Positions 5,679-7,196 of a DNA stretch of 7,196 nucleotides are shown here, piece by piece. This stretch comes from Clostridia bacterium. GTDB taxonomy: Bacteria; Bacillota; Clostridia; Christensenellales; DTU072. The notes under the pieces are model-generated. The model saw only the letters and a list, made by a program, of their open reading frames with translations. It ran no database searches and was not told the DNA's origin. The stretch is taken from positions 1-7,196 of the forward strand of contig JAQVTZ010000095.1 of assembly GCA_028699795.1 (NCBI GenBank), written 5' to 3'. Every line of letters starts with the position of its first letter. The stretch's first letter is position 1. Position numbers and translations under genes: made by a program.

Positions 5679-5785
5679 AGGTACCCAAATTAACAATTGA
5701 CCTCCTACCAAAAGGCGCATGGGGGAATGATTTATCTAAAACGCTTTCAAAAAAGGATTGCCAAAAATTCGTTCCATTGATGTAA
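5675..5785 (+). pseudogene. Fragment resembling the N-terminus of an HNH-type endonuclease
   Basis: An open stretch with no usable start codon reads IEVPKLTIDLLPKGAWGNDL, then SKTLSKKDCQKF, and stops at TAA 5783-5785. The KLTIDLLPK.AW.N...LSKKDW opening is, from memory, that of a clostridial HNH endonuclease-like protein whose zinc-binding and HNH parts should follow; here they are missing. The first codons overlap the stop of the 57-aa ORF in another frame, and the right arm of the inverted repeat lies inside it. Its end overlaps, in a different frame, the fragment that continues to 6012, so the junction of two broken genes is near 5740-5785. The family call is tentative. Confidence 0.35.
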
Positions 5786-6012
5786 ATAATTATCAAGGCG
5801 TGATAACAATTGTTTGCGATAATGCTAATAAAATTGAATGGAGCATGGATGGCAAGCTTATCAAAACTAAATATAACGTGGTAGGCAAATTCACAACAAC
5901 ATTTTGTGTGGAGGATTTAGATGGCTCAAAACTACGCTTTAGGTTGATTGGCGACGGTTGGCAAACCTATTCCGAGGTTTTTGGCTTGATTAAATTGGAA
6001 ACCTCTATTTAA
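5740..6012 (+). pseudogene. C-terminal fragment of a beta-rich protein (about 90 codons)
   Basis: This is an open frame of about 90 codons. The only possible initiator is TTG at 5758, and it has no correctly spaced ribosome site, so this is probably the 3' part of a gene that has lost its start. It reads IRSIDVNNYQGVITIVCDNA, then KIEWSMDGKLIKT, FCVEDLDGSKLRFRLIGDGW, and ends YSEVFGLIKLETSI. Alternating strands with the ...DGS..RFRL.G.G...Y...FG. pattern suggest an Ig-like C-terminal domain of the kind attached to some PHP or metallohydrolase proteins; that likeness is weak. Its last codons coincide with the repeated segment whose other copy begins at 5464. If translated it would be an 84-aa protein, but I consider decay more likely. 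Confidence 0.4.
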
Positions 6013-6052
6013 CATTTTCGAGGTATTTAAATGAATCTTTAGTAGCAAAACG
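5991..6052 (+). repeat. Direct repeat, copy B (partner at 5464-5530)
   Basis: This is the second copy of the segment described at 5464-5530, with TAAATTGGAAACC then TCTATTTA and a decayed continuation (TTCGAGGTATTTAAATGAAT, AGTAGCAAAACGG). It overlaps the stop codon of the beta-rich fragment and leads into degenerate sequence. No right-hand inverted arm is visible downstream, so this copy is a one-ended remnant or an independent duplication. Confidence 0.65.
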
Positions 6053-6219
6053 GAAAGGGAAAGAAGCGCTTAAATCGACAATAATTGCACTTCAATCAAC
6101 CTATGTTAATAAAAGCTTATACTTTCTTAAAGGCATTTCGGCTGAAGTTTTTTTAATGGTAAAACTAAGCAAAAACACAAAAAACACATGGAGGATATGC
6201 TATAATGGGAATGTGTAAA
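5994..6219 (+). pseudogene. Degenerate open stretch before the second toxin cassette
   Basis: This frame stays open for about 74 codons (NESLVAKRKGKEALKSTIIA, then YVNKSLYFLKGI, AEVFLMVKLSKN). It has no ribosome site or early start, and it runs into the start of the next gene in another frame. Its first 20 codons align in frame with those leading into the 57-aa ORF at 5505. It is best read as leftover coding sequence or chance. The stretch 6053-6185 holds nothing else I can support. Confidence 0.25.
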
Positions 6220-6939
6220 CCAAGCGGCGGAGTTGAAAAAGTTACAGGTAAGTTAGGAAGTTTGAATCGTTGGGGTAAACCTAACTCTCGATATGATTTA
6301 TATAATGAGCGAGGCGAACATATTCAAAGCAGATGGTATGGCCCGAACGGAGCGGTAATACATAACAGAGACTACAATCATGGTGGGAAAATTCATGATC
6401 ATGAATGGATTTTTGATGACAAAAAGGGACCAATAAGAAGCATAGGTCACGACCTGCCTATTGATCAAATTTTTGTTAGGAGGGATTTAGATATGATAAG
6501 AAAAACAAAATTAGTTAATTGCGATGTTTGCGGTCAGCCCATCTGGATAGACCAATACGGCAACGGGGACGAATGCCCCGTTTGCGGTTGGAGACAGAGC
6601 GAGGAGTCGGCGGAGCATCCTAATGTAGCGGGTATTTTGAATATACCCTCGCTAAACAGCGCAAGAGAACTCTATAGGCAAGGGAAGCCTTTTATAGCGG
6701 ACTTTACTGATTTTATAGAAGCCTGCGAGAACTATGGCGAAGTGGAATTTACATACAAACAAATTCGCTATGGCGTATGGGGAGAAAAAGGCTTCATTGT
6801 ACTGCACGAGCGCATAACCGGCAAAACCATAGGAGTATACACGAGCATGGAAGACTTCAAAAACAATGCAAAAATCAATGGTATTTTGCTAAAGGATTTA
6901 TGGACTTTTGTTGAGAATACCGATTTTCTGCAAGGATAA
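6205..6939 (+). CDS. Toxin-immunity fusion, copy 2 of the cassette (244 aa)
   Basis: One 244-aa ORF joins both proteins of the first cassette. Residues 1-96 match the 93-aa toxin-like protein: GKPNSRYDLYN (24-34), QSRWYG (41-46), HNRDYNHGGK (53-62) and HDHEW (64-68). Relative to copy 1, four residues (WPFP) are replaced by one Ile before HDHEW. Residues 97-244 match the zinc-ribbon protein, with Cys at 106, 109, 124 and 127 and ending ENTDFLQG. The start at ATG 6205 follows GGAGGA (6190-6195). At the join the frame runs QIFVRRDLDM with no stop, whereas copy 1 has TAA at the equivalent place. An added base in the T5 run (6470-6474) would restore TAG at the join, so the fusion could come from a one-base deletion or from a sequencing error. 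The putative catalytic His, Arg and Asp residues are kept. The toxin half may be held inactive by its attached partner, or the fusion may be degenerate. Confidence 0.6.
   Translation: MGMCKPSGGVEKVTGKLGSLNRWGKPNSRYDLYNERGEHIQSRWYGPNGAVIHNRDYNHGGKIHDHEWIFDDKKGPIRSIGHDLPIDQIFVRRDLDMIRKTKLVNCDVCGQPIWIDQYGNGDECPVCGWRQSEESAEHPNVAGILNIPSLNSARELYRQGKPFIADFTDFIEACENYGEVEFTYKQIRYGVWGEKGFIVLHERITGKTIGVYTSMEDFKNNAKINGILLKDLWTFVENTDFLQG
6478..6495 (+). promoter_or_regulatory. Internal ribosome binding site and start inside the fusion
   Basis: AGGAGGG (6478-6484) lies eight bases before ATG (6493-6495), which is codon 97 of the fusion. It sits exactly where the immunity gene starts in copy 1. The strength and spacing are near ideal and stronger than the corresponding site in copy 1 (GGGAGAA). 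Free immunity protein is therefore expected even if the upstream frame is fused. Confidence 0.7.
6493..6939 (+). CDS. Zinc-ribbon immunity-like protein from internal start, copy 2 (148 aa)
   Basis: This is the in-frame product of the internal ATG, 148 aa, equivalent to the free-standing 152-aa protein at 4237. Zinc ribbon: C10-x2-C13 (CDVCGQ) and C28-x2-C31 (CPVCGW). It keeps IPSLNSARELYRQGKPF and the C-terminal VEFTYKQIRYGV, MEDFKNNAK, LLKDLW and ENTDFLQG blocks. The middle of the C-terminal domain (residues about 95-118) differs most from copy 1, as expected for a partner-specific surface. Part of the coding sequence is identical at the DNA level to copy 1 (42 of 42 bases at 6550-6591), while nearby codons carry many synonymous changes. 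Expression as a separate protein is inferred from the ribosome site. Confidence 0.55.
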   Translation: MIRKTKLVNCDVCGQPIWIDQYGNGDECPVCGWRQSEESAEHPNVAGILNIPSLNSARELYRQGKPFIADFTDFIEACENYGEVEFTYKQIRYGVWGEKGFIVLHERITGKTIGVYTSMEDFKNNAKINGILLKDLWTFVENTDFLQG

Positions 6940-6953
6940 AGGAAGAATTGAAT

Positions 6954-6977
6954 ATGATGGAAATATTTTACTCATGA
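6954..6977 (+). pseudogene. Aborted 7-codon ORF after the second cassette
   Basis: AAAGGAAG (6939-6946) followed by ATG at 6954 reads MMEIFYS and stops at TGA 6975-6977. It occupies the place held by the DUF4417 gene after the first cassette. Reading past the stop gives RMEYDAELIKILSNIF and then TAG (7026-7028), so it may be the remnant of a deleted gene start. The rest of 6978-7065 shows no feature I can support. Confidence 0.3.
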
Positions 6978-7068
6978 AGAATGGAGTATGATGCCGAGCT
7001 TATCAAAATACTTTCTAATATATTTTAGTAAATAAATGGGGTTTTTAAGTGCATTGTTTTTGCTGTTT

Positions 7069-7077
7069 TGTTATAAT
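7069..7077 (+). promoter_or_regulatory. Extended -10 promoter for the last gene
   Basis: TGTTATAAT is a perfect extended -10 element (TGnTATAAT), 31 bases before the ATG at 7109. The region upstream is AT-rich. The only -35-like hexamer, TTGTTT (7054-7059), is too close (12 bp), so recognition would rely on the extended -10. Placement in the spacer upstream of a gene with its own ribosome site supports a real promoter. Confidence 0.5.
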
Positions 7078-7108
7078 AAACATACTTTTGATATTTTAGG
7101 AGAGAGAA

Positions 7109-7196
7109 ATGGCAGCAACCAAAAAATGGATGATCGCGGTATTTGCGGCGATTGTTTTCTTTTGTTCGGCGGCTTTTGCGTTGACCTATGCAGATA
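7109..7196 (+). CDS. Secreted or membrane-anchored protein, N-terminus only (partial)
   Basis: The gene starts at ATG 7109, five bases after AGGAGA (7098-7103), and runs off the window after 29 codons. The visible part is a classical Sec signal peptide: a basic start (MAATKKW), a hydrophobic core (MIAVFAAIVFFCSA) and a likely signal peptidase I site after AFA in SAAFALTYAD. No cysteine lipobox is at the cleavage site, so a lipoprotein is unlikely. The mature function cannot be told. It has its own promoter and is probably outside the toxin cassettes, perhaps a host gene or an unrelated cargo gene. Confidence 0.75.
   Translation, partial: MAATKKWMIAVFAAIVFFCSAAFALTYAD

Larger units (their letters stand above)
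5446..5706 (+). repeat. 261-bp segment bounded by inverted repeats, MITE-like or structured
   Basis: The left end, AGGAGGT (5446-5452) then AAATTGGGAACCTCTATTTA (5465-5484) and CCCC, is mirrored on the right by GGGGGC (5666-5671) TAAATAGAGGTACCCAAATT (5672-5691) and ACCTCCT (5700-5706). The paired ends match at about 17-18 of 20 positions in the core. Inside are two hairpins: CAATAGC (5543-5549)/GCTATTG (5553-5559), and a 12-bp perfect stem CATTTTGGGTTT (5618-5629)/AAACCCAAAATG (5648-5659) extended by GGCA/TGCC. It lies in a spacer between cargo genes and begins at the stop codon of the DUF4417 gene. No clear target duplication is visible. It may be a small non-autonomous element, a folded RNA, or decayed coding sequence. 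Confidence 0.5.

Overview
The window looks like the distal end of a structural module from a low-GC Gram-positive (clostridial-type) prophage, followed by an accessory cargo region. The Firmicutes assignment is an inference. It rests on strong AGGAGG-type ribosome binding sites before nearly every gene, AT-rich spacers, and protein families typical of Clostridia and their phages (a BhlA/UviB-type small holin, a DUF4417 protein, CPCC-like zinc-ribbon proteins). No database search was possible, so family names come from recognising motifs.

Region 1 (1-315): the last codons of an upstream gene, a strong GC-rich hairpin, then an AT-rich array of about four 43-44 bp direct repeats. Each repeat ends in a DnaA-box-like 9-mer, and one of these is a perfect TTATCCACA. 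Region 2 (316-3849): six tightly packed plus-strand genes. They are a head-tail adaptor-like protein, a 503-aa propeller-like stopper/stabilisation protein (ATGA overlap), a 41-aa ORF, a 328-aa coiled-coil virion protein with a GTG start, a 61-aa four-cysteine protein and a 66-aa holin-like protein. A rho-independent terminator closes the module at about 3871-3903. No endolysin follows the holin inside the window.

Region 3 (3943-6939): the cargo. A free-standing 93-aa protein resembling a polymorphic-toxin tip (HNRDYxHGGK...HDHEW; possibly the toxin-24 type) is followed 12 nt later by a 152-aa zinc-ribbon protein, its presumed immunity partner. A DUF4417 gene comes next. The same pair then recurs at 6205-6939, but there the stop codon between the two parts is missing. 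The result is one 244-aa toxin-immunity fusion that keeps an intact AGGAGGG and ATG inside it, so the immunity half could still be made alone. The two immunity genes are diverged overall but share blocks of almost complete nucleotide identity, a mosaic pattern that suggests gene conversion.

Between the two cassettes (5448-6204) lies a scar region: a 261-bp segment bounded by imperfect inverted repeats and holding two further hairpins, a 57-aa ORF, fragments of apparently broken genes in shifting frames, and a second partial copy of the segment's left end. Region 4 (6940-7196): an aborted 7-codon ORF, an extended -10 promoter, and the start of a gene for a secreted protein that runs off the window.

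The most notable content is the duplicated toxin-immunity cassette behind a phage lysis/structural module, one copy fused with an internal translation start. The iteron-like DnaA-box array between virion genes comes second.
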